Shown in pieces: positions 31,723-40,601 of a stretch of DNA of 53,652 nucleotides (position 1 is the stretch's first letter; each line of letters begins with the position of its first letter). The DNA is from JBLXBZ01 sp048265185 (GTDB lineage: Bacteria > Pseudomonadota > Alphaproteobacteria > Rhizobiales > Stappiaceae). The stretch lies in NCBI GenBank assembly GCA_048265185.1, contig JBLXBZ010000013.1, positions 1 to 53,652 on the forward strand. Reading direction: 5' to 3'. The notes under the pieces were generated by a model. The model made no database searches and had not been told where the DNA came from. It saw only the letters and a list, made by a program, of their open reading frames with translations. A program made the position numbers and the translations under genes.

Positions 31723-31833
31723 GCGTCCGTCTTTGTTGCGCAGTTTGTTGCTCTAAATGATGCGCAAGGCGGGGATCAAAGTCAACGATTATGTGTATTT
31801 CTCAATAAAATCAATATCTTAATAGGGGAAAAG

Positions 31834-31923
31834 TGGCGGAGAGGAAGGGATTCGAACCCTCGAGACAGTTACCCGTCTACTCCCTTAGCAGGGGAGCGCC
31901 TTCGACCACTCGGCCACCTCTCC
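31834..31923 (-). tRNA. tRNA-Ser (anticodon GCT), probable prophage attachment site
   Basis: Read on the minus strand from 31923: acceptor GGAGAGG pairs with CCTCTCC; the D loop follows; the anticodon stem-loop has CTCCCCTGCTAAGGGAG with anticodon GCT; a long variable arm typical of type II tRNAs; then the T arm GAGGGTTCGAATCCCTT. CCA is encoded at 31836-31834. The gene is complete, so the prophage has regenerated its 3' end. Confidence 0.97.
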
Positions 31924-32100
31924 GACAGGTTCCGTGTAATGGTAAAACTTGCTGTGTTCAAGGCGTTTTTTATCAATCCACAGGCCGAAGGCCGTTAGCG
32001 ATGCTCAATAAACGCAATTAGAGGCTTTTGAGGGCTTTTATTCTAGGCGCGCGAATAGCTGAGCCACGTATGTTCCGTAAGCGTTGAGACGTGGAAAAGG

Positions 32101-32146
32101 AAGGAGGGAAAAGGGAAGACGCCCCAGCTGGGCCGGGGCGCGCGTC
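32101..32146 (-). terminator. Terminator after the CsbD gene
   Basis: On the minus strand GACG..CCCC (32146-32135) pairs with GGGGCGTC (32125-32118) with a small bulge, then a T/C-rich tract (TTCCCTTTTCCC) follows. Confidence 0.45.
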
Positions 32147-32149
32147 TCC

Positions 32150-32347
32150 TTAGCGCTTTCTCGCCCATTCTTCGACTTCGCGCTGGGCCTCTTCTTTTGA
32201 TTTTCCGTATTTTTCTTGAATAATTCCAGTTAATTTTTCGATATTTCCATCAATAACATCAATATCATCATTCGTTAACTTGCCCCATTGAGCTTGAGCT
32301 TCGCCTTTTAACTGACTCCATTTTCCTTCAATTATATCATAATTCAT
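32150..32347 (-). CDS. CsbD-like stress protein
   Basis: A 65-residue CsbD family protein: MNYDIIEGKWSQLKGEAQ, WGKLTNDDIDVIDGN and a C-terminal YGKSKEEAQREVEEWA helix. CsbD proteins are small, hydrophilic and strongly expressed under general stress; their mechanism is unknown. AAGGAG lies 8 bases before the start. It is followed by its own hairpin, so it is probably monocistronic. Confidence 0.93.
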   Translation of the reverse strand: MNYDIIEGKWSQLKGEAQAQWGKLTNDDIDVIDGNIEKLTGIIQEKYGKSKEEAQREVEEWARKR

Positions 32348-32425
32348 TATATAAACTCCTTTTCCTATGTTTACTTAATAAGTACGCATGAGGAACTCTC
32401 CCGGAGTGAGATGGTTCCATTATTT

Positions 32426-33409
32426 TTATCTCTTTTTGAGGCTTTCGCTTTGGCGCAGAATGCTGTCGTAAAGAACCTGAGACGCGGGGGAGAGGCGGCG
32501 GTCATTGCGCGTAAGGATGGAGTAGGGCGGAACAGTCATGTCATCCGCCACCGCTAAGGTTTCAATGCGCCCGTCCAAACCTTGGGGAGCGCCGAAAAAA
32601 TGGGCCACTGCGGTGGAAATTGGCGCGATAGCATTGGTTTGCGTGACCATGGCCAGCGTCATGAGAATGGATGTGGTGCCAATTACCCGGGGCGGAAGAG
32701 GGAGGCCGCGTTCAAGAATATAGGTCTCGATGGCGTGGCGCAGAAGCCCCCCCGGCGCCTGCTGAAGCCAGTCATATGCGACGCAATTCTCAAGCTTCAG
32801 ATTGTTGACCTTGGTTAAAGGATGGTCCTTGCGAACAATCAAACTGACCGGCTCGGGGCCGATAAAATGCGCGCGCAACCGGCTTTGATCTATTTCTTGC
32901 GGGATGCGGCCGATTGCGAAATCCAGACGTTCGGTCAAAAGTCCTTCCGCTAGGCGGTCGCTGGTGTCAACCACCACCGTGATGACGATGCCCGGATGGG
33001 TCATGCGCAGTTGGCGCAAGGATGGCAACACCAATTCTAGCGCAGGTCCGGTGACCGCGCCGACTGTGACTGCGCCCAGAACTCCAGACCCCATCTCCGC
33101 CATCTCCCGGCCAACGGAGTCCAGTTCCCGCAACACCCGGTTTGCTGAACTCGCCAAATGGTCGCCGTAAGCCGTCAGGATGATCCCGCGCGCGTGACGG
33201 CGGTATAATTGAAATCCCGCGATTTTTTCAATTTCCGTCAATAAGCGAGAGGCGGCTGGTTGCGACATGGCTAACTGCGTCGCCGCGGCGCTGATTTGAC
33301 CGGTTTCCGACAAGGCGGCGAGCAGGCGCAAATGTGATAACTTCAAGCCTTTACGCAATAGCGAGTTATTTTGAGGCGTATAGACGTTTGCGGTGTCGGG
33401 TATGCTCAT
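32426..33409 (-). CDS. gbpR: LysR-type regulator, GbpR-like
   Basis: A 327-residue LysR protein. I chose the ATG at 33409 because GGAG is 6 bases upstream; starts at 33421 or 33454 would overlap the operator. The N-terminal HTH is LKLSHLRLLAALSETGQISAAATQLAMSQ in split form, followed by ASRLLTEIEK. The effector domain runs from about residue 95. It is divergent from chvE, as gbpR is in Agrobacterium, where it controls chvE in response to galactose, arabinose or fucose. The name is by context and resemblance. Confidence 0.8.
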   Translation of the reverse strand: MSIPDTANVYTPQNNSLLRKGLKLSHLRLLAALSETGQISAAATQLAMSQPAASRLLTEIEKIAGFQLYRRHARGIILTAYGDHLASSANRVLRELDSVGREMAEMGSGVLGAVTVGAVTGPALELVLPSLRQLRMTHPGIVITVVVDTSDRLAEGLLTERLDFAIGRIPQEIDQSRLRAHFIGPEPVSLIVRKDHPLTKVNNLKLENCVAYDWLQQAPGGLLRHAIETYILERGLPLPPRVIGTTSILMTLAMVTQTNAIAPISTAVAHFFGAPQGLDGRIETLAVADDMTVPPYSILTRNDRRLSPASQVLYDSILRQSESLKKR

Positions 33410-33424
33410 GCGGCGCTCCATTTC

Positions 33425-33458
33425 GGAATTGATATGCCGAAAATGATATATCAATTCC
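33425..33458. promoter_or_regulatory. Palindromic operator at the gbpR start
   Basis: GGAATTGATAT at 33425-33435 and ATATCAATTCC at 33448-33458 form a perfect 11-bp inverted repeat with a 12-base spacer; both arms are flanked by TTTC/GAAA-like bases. It lies just upstream of the regulator start, where autoregulation by a LysR protein is expected. A second copy near chvE was not seen. Confidence 0.75.
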
Positions 33459-33744
33459 GGAAATGTAAACTTGATTGTTATCCAATCTATAAATTAAAAA
33501 CATAGTCGCCTGAAAAATCGCTTAGACAACTCGGTTCTGTTTTTTCAATGGACGTAAATCTGCGCAGGGCGATTTTGCGCTCGCCATTGGTGGGCGCCAT
33601 ACCGCTAGGGCTGATTTGAGGGGGGCTGGCGTGACCACGCGAGGGGCGCATCTTGGTTAACCTAGGGCGCCGCCGAAAAGGCGAAGTTCGAACTGCGGGT
33701 CTGGAGGGGGCCTAGAGTTTACGTGTCATATCTGGGAGGAATTT

Positions 33745-34809
33745 ATGAAAAGCCTTAAATTAACTTTCGTCGCAGCGGTGTTTTCCGCCGCTTTCGCATC
33801 GTCGCCCGTATTGGCGGATGAGGGGTATGTCGGTATTTCCATGCCGACCAAATCGTCTGCGCGCTGGATCGCCGACGGTGACAATATGGTTAAGCAATTT
33901 GAAGAGGCGGGCTATAAAACCGACCTTCAATATGCCGAGGACGATATTCCCAATCAGCTCGCCCAGATCGAAAATATGATCACCAAGGGGGTGGATGTTT
34001 TGGTGATTGCGGCGATTGACGGCTCCACATTGTCGAACGCTCTGGAAAACGCCAATGCGTCAGGAATCAAGGTCATTGCGTATGATCGCCTGATCCGTGA
34101 CAGCGCTCACGTCGATTACTATGCGACATTTGACAACTTTAAAGTTGGAGTTCAGCAGGCCACCACTCTGGTGGAGGGGTTGAAGAAACGTTTCCCTGAC
34201 GCCAAACCTTGGAATGTTGAGCTGTTTGGCGGTTCGCCTGACGATAATAACGCTTATTTTTTCTATGACGGCGCCATGTCGGTGCTGCAGCCGCTCATCG
34301 ATTCCGGTGATATCGTGATCGCCTCCGGCCAGACGGGCATGGATAAGGTTGGTACGCTGCGTTGGGACGGCTCGGTTGCTCAAGCCCGAATGGATAACCT
34401 GCTCTCAGCCAATTACACCGATAAAAAAGTGCATGGAGCGCTTTCCCCATATGATGGTCTTTCCATTGGCATTATTTCTTCGTTGAAAGGCGTCGGCTAT
34501 GGCTCGGGTGATATGAAAATGCCGGTAGTTAGTGGTCAGGACGCTGAAATTCCTTCAGTAAAGGCGATTTTGCGCGGGGATCAATATTCAACGGTTTTCA
34601 AGGACACGCGCGAGCTGGCCGGAGTGACTGTGGGCATGGTCGGCGCGGTTCTTGGCGGTTCCGAGCCTGAAATCAACGACACCAAAACCTATGACAATGG
34701 CGTCAAGGTTGTTCCCTCCTACTTGCTTGAGCCTTTGCCTGTTACGGCGGACAATTGGAAAGAGCGTTTGGTCGACAGCGGTTATTACACCGAAGATCAG
34801 ATCAAGTAA
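33745..34809 (+). CDS. chvE: Periplasmic multiple-sugar-binding protein ChvE
   Basis: A 354-residue ABC binding protein of the xylose/galactose type. A Sec signal peptide ends at VLADEG (residues about 22-25). The mature protein shows the family pattern YVGISMPTKSSARWIADG, DVLVIAAIDGSTLSNAL, VIAYDRLI, the FGGSPDDNNA loop that holds sugar, and GQDAEIPSVKAILRGDQYSTV. ChvE relatives bind several monosaccharides for the Ggu importer, and in Agrobacterium also signal to VirA. AGGAGGAAT-like sequence (GGGAGGAAT) precedes the ATG. Confidence 0.93.
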   Translation: MKSLKLTFVAAVFSAAFASSPVLADEGYVGISMPTKSSARWIADGDNMVKQFEEAGYKTDLQYAEDDIPNQLAQIENMITKGVDVLVIAAIDGSTLSNALENANASGIKVIAYDRLIRDSAHVDYYATFDNFKVGVQQATTLVEGLKKRFPDAKPWNVELFGGSPDDNNAYFFYDGAMSVLQPLIDSGDIVIASGQTGMDKVGTLRWDGSVAQARMDNLLSANYTDKKVHGALSPYDGLSIGIISSLKGVGYGSGDMKMPVVSGQDAEIPSVKAILRGDQYSTVFKDTRELAGVTVGMVGAVLGGSEPEINDTKTYDNGVKVVPSYLLEPLPVTADNWKERLVDSGYYTEDQIK

Positions 34810-34828
34810 TTCTGGACAGGTTCGGTGG

Positions 34829-34849
34829 CCCGGACGGATTTCGTCCGGG
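34829..34849 (+). terminator. Hairpin between chvE and gguA, probable expression attenuator
   Basis: CCCGGACG at 34829-34836 pairs perfectly with CGTCCGGG at 34842-34849, loop GATTT, followed by TCGTTTCC. The weak T tract suggests partial termination or mRNA protection, which would keep binding protein in excess over the transporter. Confidence 0.5.
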
Positions 34850-34966
34850 TCGTTTCCATGCTTTTAGGGCGGAGAACACGCATGCGCGTCTGACGTCGCC
34901 GGCTTTAGCTTTGTGAAGCGGGCGGGGAATGGAGGGACGGCGCGGCGAGGCGAGAAGACGCTGTCA

Positions 34967-36493
34967 ATGGATATGATTCTTGAAATGCGCGACATCACCA
35001 AGGAGTTTCCCGGGGTGAGGGCGCTGGATTCGGTGAACCTGAAGGTTCGCCGCGGTGAAATTCATGCGTTGGTTGGCGAAAATGGCGCCGGAAAATCAAC
35101 GCTGATGAAGGTTTTGAGCGGGGTCTATCCCCATGGTTCTTATGAGGGCCGGATTTTCTATAACGGCGAGGAGGCGAGGTTTCGCGGGATCGCGGATAGC
35201 GAGCGCGAAGGCGTCATCATCATCCATCAGGAGTTGGCGTTGGTGCCGTTGTTGTCCATCGCCGAGAATATTTTCCTTGGAAATGAATGCGCCTCCAATG
35301 GGGTGATTAACTGGCGTGAAACAAACTGGCGAACGGAAACCTTGCTGCGCCGCGTTGGTTTGTCGGAAAACCCTGAGACCAAAGTGACGGACTTGGGGCT
35401 CGGCAAACAACAATTGGTGGAAATCGCCAAGGCTTTGTCGAAGGAAGTCAAGCTTCTCATTCTGGATGAGCCGACGTCGTCGCTGAATGAAAAAGACAGC
35501 GACGCGCTTATGGAGCTCTTGATGGAGTTTCGGCGTAAGGGAATTTCCTCGATTCTGATTTCCCATAAATTGAATGAAGTCTCCAAGGTGGCGGACACCA
35601 TCACTGTTTTGCGGGACGGATCGGCCGTGTCGACGCTCGATTGCGAGAAAAACGCCATTAGCGAGAATGATATTATTCGCGACATGGTGGGACGCTCCCT
35701 ATCGGATCGCTATCCGCCTCGAGATCCCAAAATTGGCGAGACGGTGTTGGAGGTGCGCAATTGGACGGCGCGTCATCCGATCCATAAAGAGCGCAAGGTC
35801 GTTGACAACGTCAGCTTTACCTTGAAGCGGGGCGAAGTGCTCGGCGTCGCCGGATTGATGGGGGCGGGACGCACGGAGCTGGCCATGAGCCTGTTTGGGC
35901 GGTCCTATGGACGAGACGTTTCGGGAGAAGCGCTGATTAACGGTGAAACCGTTGATTTGAGCACGATACCTCGGGCGATCAAGGCGGGACTCGCTTATGT
36001 GACGGAAGACCGTAAAACCTTTGGTCTGGTGTTGGATCAATCGATCCGGCGCAACATATCGCTGGCCAATTTGCCGGCGGTGGCGAATGGAATAGTCGTT
36101 GATCCCTATAAGGAGGCGGCTGTGGCGCAGGACTATCGCCGCCGGGTCAACATCAAATCTCCCTCCATCGAGCAGGAGACTAAAAATCTATCCGGTGGCA
36201 ATCAGCAGAAAGTCGTTTTGTCAAAATGGCTGTTTTCGGACCCGGAGATATTGATTCTGGATGAGCCGACTCGGGGCATTGACGTTGGCGCGAAATTTGA
36301 AATTTACACGATCATTCGCGACCTCGCCGCGGCGGGCAAGTCGATCATCGTCATATCTTCGGAGATGCCGGAGCTGCTGGGCGTGAGCGATCGTGTCTGC
36401 GTGATGAACGAAGGTAGGTTCGTCGGTGAAATGCAGGCCGCTGAAGCGAGCCAGGAAAAGATCATGTCCATGATCATCAACTCAGGTGGATAA
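34967..36493 (+). CDS. gguA: Sugar ABC transporter ATP-binding protein GguA
   Basis: A 508-residue protein with two ABC modules. The first has Walker A GENGAGKST, an LGLGKQQLVEIA signature and LLILDEPTSSL. The second has a degenerate Walker A (GLMGAGRTE), the signature LSGGNQQKV and ILILDEPTRGIDV. This is typical of the carbohydrate-uptake-2 family, in which the second site is partly inactive. Start ATG 34967 is preferred because a GTG start at 34913 would add 18 unrelated residues. It pairs with gguB. Confidence 0.92.
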   Translation: MDMILEMRDITKEFPGVRALDSVNLKVRRGEIHALVGENGAGKSTLMKVLSGVYPHGSYEGRIFYNGEEARFRGIADSEREGVIIIHQELALVPLLSIAENIFLGNECASNGVINWRETNWRTETLLRRVGLSENPETKVTDLGLGKQQLVEIAKALSKEVKLLILDEPTSSLNEKDSDALMELLMEFRRKGISSILISHKLNEVSKVADTITVLRDGSAVSTLDCEKNAISENDIIRDMVGRSLSDRYPPRDPKIGETVLEVRNWTARHPIHKERKVVDNVSFTLKRGEVLGVAGLMGAGRTELAMSLFGRSYGRDVSGEALINGETVDLSTIPRAIKAGLAYVTEDRKTFGLVLDQSIRRNISLANLPAVANGIVVDPYKEAAVAQDYRRRVNIKSPSIEQETKNLSGGNQQKVVLSKWLFSDPEILILDEPTRGIDVGAKFEIYTIIRDLAAAGKSIIVISSEMPELLGVSDRVCVMNEGRFVGEMQAAEASQEKIMSMIINSGG

Positions 36494-36496
36494 CAG

Positions 36497-37699
36497 ATGG
36501 ACCAGAGCGTAACGTCTTCTAAGAAAAAGCAAACTGGCGGCAAGTCGGCTTTCGACTACATGCGAAGCCACTTGCGCGAATATGGCATTCTCTTCGCTCT
36601 TGTGGCGATCATGGCCTTCTTTCAGGTGGCCACTGGCGGGATATTGCTCAAGCCTGTCAATTTGACCAATTTGATCCTGCAAAACAGCTATATCGTTATC
36701 ATGGCCATCGGCATGCTGATGGTGATCGTATGTGGACACATCGATCTGTCGGTGGGGTCTGTTTTAGGGTTTGTTGGCGCTTTGGCGGCTGTCATGATCG
36801 TCAATTGGGAGATGAATTACGTTCTTGCGTCGATCATCTGTCTTGGCGTTGGCGCATTGATTGGAATGGCTCAGGGGTTTTGGGTCGCCTATTATAAAAT
36901 TCCTTCATTCATCGTCACGTTGGCTGGAATGCTCGTATTCAAGGGGTTGACGTTGTGGCTGCTGGCCGGGCAGTCGATCGGCCCGTTCCCACGTCAGTTT
37001 CAGTTGATTTCATCCGGGTTTATCCCAGACTTGTTCAATGCTGACGGCGTCAATCTGTTTTCGTTGGTCATAGGGCTTTGTGTGGCCGCCGTCATCTTGT
37101 TGCTGGCGGTTAGAACACGCCGGCAACAGGGTAAAATGGGAGTTGTTGAGGAGCCGTTCTCTTTTTTCGCGACTAAGAACGTTCTTATTTTTATCGCTCT
37201 GGCCTATATGAGCTATCTCATGGCGACATTCCGGGGATTGCCGAATGTTTTCATCATCATGGCGCTGTTGATCGCCGTTTATAGCTTCATCACAGGACGC
37301 ACCACGATTGGACGACGGCTATACGCCATAGGCGGTAACGAAAAAGCGGCGAAGCTATCGGGCGTAAATACTGAAAAATTGACCTTTTTCACGTTCGCTA
37401 ATATGGGAATGCTGGCGGCGTTGGCGGGGCTTGTCTTTGCGGCGAGGTTGAACACCGCGACGCCAAAAGCTGGCTTTGCGTTTGAACTTGACGTCATCGC
37501 CGCCGTGTTTATTGGCGGCGCGTCCATGTCTGGCGGTGTCGGCACCATCGTCGGCGCGGTCGTAGGCGCGTTCATTATGGGGGTCATGAATAATGGCATG
37601 TCCATTTTGGGCATTGGCATTGATTGGCAGCAGGTGATCAAAGGGCTTGTGCTGCTCGCCGCCGTTATTTTCGATGTATACAACAAGAACAAGGGGTGA
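36497..37699 (+). CDS. gguB: Sugar ABC transporter permease GguB
   Basis: A 400-residue inner-membrane permease with about 10 hydrophobic segments. Family features: the N-terminal cytoplasmic segment before YGILFALVAIMAFFQV, the IAIGMLMVIVCGHIDLSVGS-like motif, the TGRTTIGRRLYAIGGNEKAAKLSGV loop that contacts the ATPase, and the GGASMSGGVGTIVGA end. It starts three bases after gguA, with AGGTGGA upstream. Confidence 0.92.
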   Translation: MDQSVTSSKKKQTGGKSAFDYMRSHLREYGILFALVAIMAFFQVATGGILLKPVNLTNLILQNSYIVIMAIGMLMVIVCGHIDLSVGSVLGFVGALAAVMIVNWEMNYVLASIICLGVGALIGMAQGFWVAYYKIPSFIVTLAGMLVFKGLTLWLLAGQSIGPFPRQFQLISSGFIPDLFNADGVNLFSLVIGLCVAAVILLLAVRTRRQQGKMGVVEEPFSFFATKNVLIFIALAYMSYLMATFRGLPNVFIIMALLIAVYSFITGRTTIGRRLYAIGGNEKAAKLSGVNTEKLTFFTFANMGMLAALAGLVFAARLNTATPKAGFAFELDVIAAVFIGGASMSGGVGTIVGAVVGAFIMGVMNNGMSILGIGIDWQQVIKGLVLLAAVIFDVYNKNKG

Positions 37700-37704
37700 G
37701 CGCC

Positions 37705-38709
37705 ATGTTGCTGTCGCAGATTAGAAAAACGGATGGCGGGTTATGCGTCGTCGTGCGCGAGGGGACCGAGGCCTATGTGGTCGAAGGCGCGCAAAGCGTT
37801 CATGCGCTGGCTTTGGAGTGCGTTGAGCGCGGGATCACCATTGTCGAACGTGTGGGACAATTGGGCATGGGCGCGGCGGTGGATCTTGAGCAGGCTCTGG
37901 CTCAAGGACGTGTTCTGTCACCAATTCACCACCACGATCCGGCGCATTTACATCTTACCGGAACCGGGCTGACCCATTTGGGCTCCGCCTCCACGCGCGA
38001 TGCGATGCATCAAAAGAAAGGGGAAGAAGACGAAGCCGCGCTTACGGATACAATGAAGATTTTCCGTATGGGACTTGAAAATGGCAAGCCGGTTGGGACA
38101 TCTCCGGGCGTGCAGCCCGAGTGGTTTTATAAAGGAAACGGCGCCGCGGTCGCCGCGCCGGACGCTCCCTTGGTTTCGCCGTCTTTCGCCGAAGATGGGG
38201 GAGAGGAGCCCGAAATCGCCGGAATTTACGTTATTGGCCCGGATGGCGCGCCTTATCGCGTCGGCTTCGCGTTATCCAACGAATTTTCCGATCATGTGAC
38301 GGAGCGGGTGAACTATCTCTACCTTGCTCACTCGAAACTTCGTCCGGCGTCTTTCGGTCCAGAGATTTTGGTCGGGCCTTTGCCGGAGAATGTGCGCGGC
38401 GTATCGCGTATTCGCCGCGGCGGCGAAGTGATTTTTGAGAAAACCTTCCTGTCAGGGGAGGCGAATATGTCTCACACTATCGCCAACCTTGAGCATCATC
38501 ACTTCAAATACGATATTTTCCGCCAGCCGGGCGACGTGCATGTGCATATGTTCGGGACGGCGACCTTGTCGTTCGCGGATGGCGTTCGCGCGCGCAGCGG
38601 CGATGTTTTCGAGATTGAATCGCCTGATTTCGGCTTGCCTTTGCGCAATCCGCTTCAGCAGCTTGAAGGCGATGGCGAAGAGAAAATGCTCGAAGTTCGG
38701 AAATTGTAA
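37705..38709 (+). CDS. gguC: GguC / AraD1-family protein (FAH-like fold)
   Basis: A 334-residue cytoplasmic protein that completes the ggu operon five bases after gguB. Family features are SPIHHHDPAHLHLTGTGLTHLGSA near residue 75 in broken form, PEWFYKGNG, PYRVGFALSNEFSDH and a final HxH segment (GDVHVHMFGTATLSF). Related FAH-like enzymes act on sugar acids, for example pentonate dehydratases, but the substrate of GguC is not established. The ATG at 37705 is four bases after the gguB stop. Confidence 0.88.
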   Translation: MLLSQIRKTDGGLCVVVREGTEAYVVEGAQSVHALALECVERGITIVERVGQLGMGAAVDLEQALAQGRVLSPIHHHDPAHLHLTGTGLTHLGSASTRDAMHQKKGEEDEAALTDTMKIFRMGLENGKPVGTSPGVQPEWFYKGNGAAVAAPDAPLVSPSFAEDGGEEPEIAGIYVIGPDGAPYRVGFALSNEFSDHVTERVNYLYLAHSKLRPASFGPEILVGPLPENVRGVSRIRRGGEVIFEKTFLSGEANMSHTIANLEHHHFKYDIFRQPGDVHVHMFGTATLSFADGVRARSGDVFEIESPDFGLPLRNPLQQLEGDGEEKMLEVRKL

Positions 38710-38786
38710 GCAGCTCTGGGCATTGCAAGCTGCATATCCTCACGCTGCGTCAGACAAGTATTTTCTGGCGCGGCGTTCGCCTCTGT

Positions 38787-40250
38787 CTACCCTAGCCAAA
38801 TGCCGTCGTCTATCGTTGCGGCTACTAGGTTAACGTTCTCAATACTGTTAGAAAATCCTGTGAGAACCTGCGCCCGGCTTAACGCCTCGTGCCCATTGCT
38901 TCCAGCCATAAGGTCCAACCAGTCGTTCAACCCTTTTTCTTCGGCGCCTCGTCCCAAAACATTGTTATAGAGGGCGTTGATATAGGCTTCATTGTCCAGA
39001 TTCGCGCCATAGCGTTGTAGAAACTCGGCGGAGCCAAGAAAGGCGTTGGCTATTTGATTGAGCGTTAGACCACCGTCCATGAGCTCGATATTATGGGATA
39101 GGCCTTCCGTGTCCGGCGTACGGGCGAAGGCCGCTTGGTAAAGGCGATAAACTTCTCCGGCCGCGCCATCGACGTCAACCGCCAGAGTTCCATCTGAAAA
39201 TTGCAGGCGCTCGATTTCCATGAGCGTGTCGTTTCCGTCCAGCGCGCTGTATACGCTCGTGTTTGAACCAGAAACTCTAACGGTGGCGTTGGCGAAACTG
39301 GATTGGAAAATCACGGTGTCCAGGCCGCTCTCTCCATTGAAGCTGTCATTAAGGCTGCTGGAGATGAAAATATTGTCGCCGGATAGATCAAGATTGGGAG
39401 ATTCTTGGGCGATAGCGTCCAACTTTACGTTTTCATCGCCGATCTGAACGGTTTTGGTTTGCGCCCCTCCCAGCCCTTCGCCAGAGAATGTGACGGTGTA
39501 AGAGCCTTGTGGAACCTGTAGCTGGTATCCGCCTGAACTCCAGCTGGTGGTTTGATAGCTTCCGCCGGCGCCGACGACCGAGATGGAGACGCCGCTCAGA
39601 CCTTCCCCTTGATCATAGAATTGATCTGAGTCCTGGTCGTCAAAAACGACGCCAAGAAGCTGAGGCTGATAGTCCGCTCTGGTGCCGAAATCTTGAGTCA
39701 CGACATAAGGACCGACTCGTGTGGAGGCGTTATCCTCTCGAACGGAGGCGATGCCGACTTCGGTGTATTTTTCATTTAGGATTGAAATGCGATGTCCGGC
39801 CGGGTCTTGCATGCCGCCGGGGCCATTTCCCCAGTCAATCATGAAACCAGCGTGACCTTGGATAGGGCTATCCGTGTAGGCGAAGATGTTTTCGCCGGCC
39901 CAGCGCAGCTGTTTGTAGCCAGCGTTGCCAAAACGATCGACGAGCCCTAGCTCCCCCGGCAGGTAGTGGGCTTGTGTGTCGAAAGAGATCATCAAGTTCG
40001 AATGGCTTAACGCCGCCGTATTGAGGGCGCTGCTCCACGCAAGAGGGGCGACGGGACTGAAGGTCTCCATTTGTTCTTTAAACAGCGCGAGGTTGACGCT
40101 GAAATATCGTATGGCGTTGGTTATATCGTTGTCTACGCCTTGCATTGAGGCCTGATTTGCGATCAACGCGTCAAATTCGCCTTGCGGATTCGCGCGTGCT
40201 CGATTGATCAGCTCAAGCATTTCTTGTTCAAAATCGGATGGATTCGCCAT
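38787..40250 (-). CDS. CAP-domain protein with C-terminal DUF4214, probably exported
   Basis: A 487-residue protein. Residues about 8-175 form a CAP/SCP domain (LELINRARANPQGEF, SALNTAALSHSNLM, WAGENIFAY, HRISILNEKYTEVG). A beta domain follows at 185-280 with LGVVFDDQDSDQFYDQGEGL, like SdrD/Cna-type B domains. The C-terminal half has an FDTVIF-type repeat and then DUF4214 (VYRLYQAAFARTPDTEGL, FLGSAEFLQRYG, NVLGRGAEEKG). No signal peptide is present; such proteins usually leave by type I secretion via the C-terminus. AAGGG precedes the ATG. It is convergent with gguC. Confidence 0.85.
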   Translation of the reverse strand: MANPSDFEQEMLELINRARANPQGEFDALIANQASMQGVDNDITNAIRYFSVNLALFKEQMETFSPVAPLAWSSALNTAALSHSNLMISFDTQAHYLPGELGLVDRFGNAGYKQLRWAGENIFAYTDSPIQGHAGFMIDWGNGPGGMQDPAGHRISILNEKYTEVGIASVREDNASTRVGPYVVTQDFGTRADYQPQLLGVVFDDQDSDQFYDQGEGLSGVSISVVGAGGSYQTTSWSSGGYQLQVPQGSYTVTFSGEGLGGAQTKTVQIGDENVKLDAIAQESPNLDLSGDNIFISSSLNDSFNGESGLDTVIFQSSFANATVRVSGSNTSVYSALDGNDTLMEIERLQFSDGTLAVDVDGAAGEVYRLYQAAFARTPDTEGLSHNIELMDGGLTLNQIANAFLGSAEFLQRYGANLDNEAYINALYNNVLGRGAEEKGLNDWLDLMAGSNGHEALSRAQVLTGFSNSIENVNLVAATIDDGIWLG

Positions 40251-40601
40251 TTAGGTGCCCTTCACCCATCATTTGGGATTTGTTGCTTGCAGGTAAATTT
40301 AACCTGAAGTTGCGGGTGTGGGAAGCTTATTGATGGCGAAAATTTAATTTTAAAATTTATGTGTTCCGGCTAAGTTAAATTTGATTTTTCGCTGCGATAT
40401 TTTGTGAATTGGGTGTTATTTGTAGTAATTGTCATTAATTTGTAATATTTTTTAGTTTTTTTATTTAGTATTCTGATTTATATAATAAATACTCTGTCAT
40501 ATTACGTTCTTAATTTTATTTTCGTTAATAAACGTCATTTTTTTGTTACAGACATGTGGCCCATGTCTTTGGTGAAAACCACAAATTGGCAGGGTCGCCA
40601 C
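40251..40601. other. AT-rich intergenic region with the phn promoter
   Basis: The stretch between the CAP gene and phnC is strongly AT-rich compared with both neighbours. It holds the candidate Pho box at 40494-40511 and an A/T-rich tract suited to a promoter. No gene is visible. Confidence 0.6.
40494..40511 (+). promoter_or_regulatory. Candidate Pho box before phnC
   Basis: CTGTCAT at 40494-40500, spacer ATTA, then CGTTCTT at 40505-40511. The first half is a perfect PhoB half-site and the second matches at four of seven positions. Phn transporters are commonly PhoB-regulated. Confidence 0.5.

Larger units (their letters stand above)
1..31850. mobile_element. Prophage, left end outside the window (lambda-like head, P2-like contractile tail)
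   Basis: A continuous block of phage genes runs from a replication helicase at the left edge through head, tail and lysis modules to a tyrosine integrase. The right boundary is taken as the 3' portion of the tRNA-Ser gene, because the integrase starts about 110 bases from its CCA end. The exact att core cannot be set without the left junction. I found no second copy of the tRNA 3' end inside the window, so attL lies to the left. All structural genes expected for a contractile-tailed temperate phage appear intact, so the element may be functional. Confidence 0.9.

Noticed and set aside
1..31833. A second copy of the tRNA-Ser 3' end inside the window as attL
   Set aside because: I saw no matching segment in the prophage sequence, so the left junction must lie before base 1.
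31717..31998. Plus-strand frames through the tRNA that encode KGFEPSRQLP-like peptides
   Set aside because: This is the well-known spurious translation of tRNA-Ser antisense and is not a protein.
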